From NCBI GenBank assembly GCA_038522735.1, contig JBCBJX010000050.1, positions 1-22,060 of the forward strand: a DNA stretch of 22,060 nucleotides, in the 5' to 3' direction. Shown here in pieces: positions 21,830 to 22,060 of the stretch; position 1 is the first letter of the stretch; each line of letters begins with the position of its first letter. Position numbers and translations under genes: made by a program. The notes under the pieces are model-generated. The model worked only from the letters and a program-made list of their open reading frames with translations, was not told where the DNA came from and ran no database searches. This DNA comes from JBCBJX01 sp038522735. Lineage in GTDB: Bacteria; Pseudomonadota; Alphaproteobacteria; Caulobacterales; Parvularculaceae.

Positions 21830-22060
21830 GCTCCCATCGAACCGATACTTCGGCTATGGCCGTTTTTGGGCGACCTCGCGCGTCTGTGAACCCAAAATAG
21901 CTCTTACTCCCGTTCGCCCTTGAACCGCCCTCTTTTCAGCGCCGTATGGCCTCATGCGATGGCGAATCGGGGGCGAACGGGAGTAAGAGCTATTTTGGGT
22001 TCACAGACGCGCGAGGTCGCCCAAAAACGGCCATAGCCGAAGTATCGGTTCGATGGGAGC
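21830..22060. repeat. Perfect 90-bp inverted repeat with 51-bp spacer
   Basis: Bases 21830-21919 are the exact reverse complement of 21971-22060 (each pair of positions sums to 43890). The spacer 21920-21970 is unrelated, apart from a few short matches. The arm begins GCTCCCATCGAACC and its inner end is CCGTTCGCCC. The right arm reaches the window edge, so it may continue beyond. On the left, symmetry cannot be tested past 21830 because its partner base would be 22061. The spacer's 3' end GGCGAATCGGG nearly repeats as GGCGAACGGG at the arm start. I see no ORF of credible composition and no terminal features of a known insertion sequence. The element starts 18 bp upstream of the RnfD-like ATG. 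It could be a genuine palindromic element, two copies of one upstream region in opposite orientation, or a sequencing/assembly fold-back. Confidence 0.95.

Noticed and set aside
21813..22060. The inverted repeat as an insertion sequence or a transcription terminator.
   Set aside because: There is no transposase-like frame between the arms, no visible target duplication, and 90-bp arms are far too long for a terminator.

Overview
The window is GC-rich, densely packed chromosomal DNA. Its gene content points to an alphaproteobacterium, perhaps near Parvularculales, Hyphomonadaceae or Caulobacterales; that placement is inferred from gene order and protein style, not from a marker search. Evidence includes lgt-midA-pgeF joined by overlapping stop/start codons, a ubiK / ybjN-proC-TetR group, a long two-domain L25 (rplY) followed by pth, and an EnvZ/OmpR-type pair divergent from a branched-chain aminotransferase. 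I see no tRNA, rRNA, CRISPR array or recognisable transposase.

Layout. 1-3410 (minus): DUF2141 protein, an exported carotenoid oxygenase, and the 5' part of a PQQ-dependent dehydrogenase that runs off the left edge. A membrane-bound LytTR regulator (3526-4335, plus) is divergent from them. 4332-5738 (minus): rplY-pth, with a likely sigma-70 promoter at 5806-5834. 5860-8495: an accessory block of a fatty acid desaturase (minus), a divergent PaaX-type regulator (plus) and an alpha/beta hydrolase of lower GC (minus). It lies between prs and rplY, which are often close together in this class. 8514-9455: prs. 9557-10716 (minus): a MarR regulator coupled to a CPBP/CAAX-type membrane protease, with a palindromic operator in the promoter. 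10778-13535 (minus): lgt-midA-pgeF.

13652-16008 (plus): ubiK, then ybjN-proC and a TetR-fold protein. 15980-18026 (minus): response regulator and histidine kinase. 18105-19004 (plus): ilvE-type aminotransferase. 19028-21812 (minus): an orphan RnfD-like membrane protein coupled to a DUF2330 protein, then pgsA. The last 231 bases (21830-22060) are a perfect 90-bp inverted repeat around a 51-bp spacer, directly upstream of the RnfD-like gene and ending at the window edge. I found no gene in 21813-22060.

Most genes are housekeeping: translation, PRPP, lipoprotein and phospholipid synthesis, proline and branched-chain amino acid metabolism, and accessory factors for ubiquinone and complex I. The parts most worth following up are the terminal inverted repeat, the RnfD-like/DUF2330 pair, the desaturase/PaaX switch, the MarR/CPBP module, and the carotenoid oxygenase/DUF2141 genes beside a membrane LytTR regulator.
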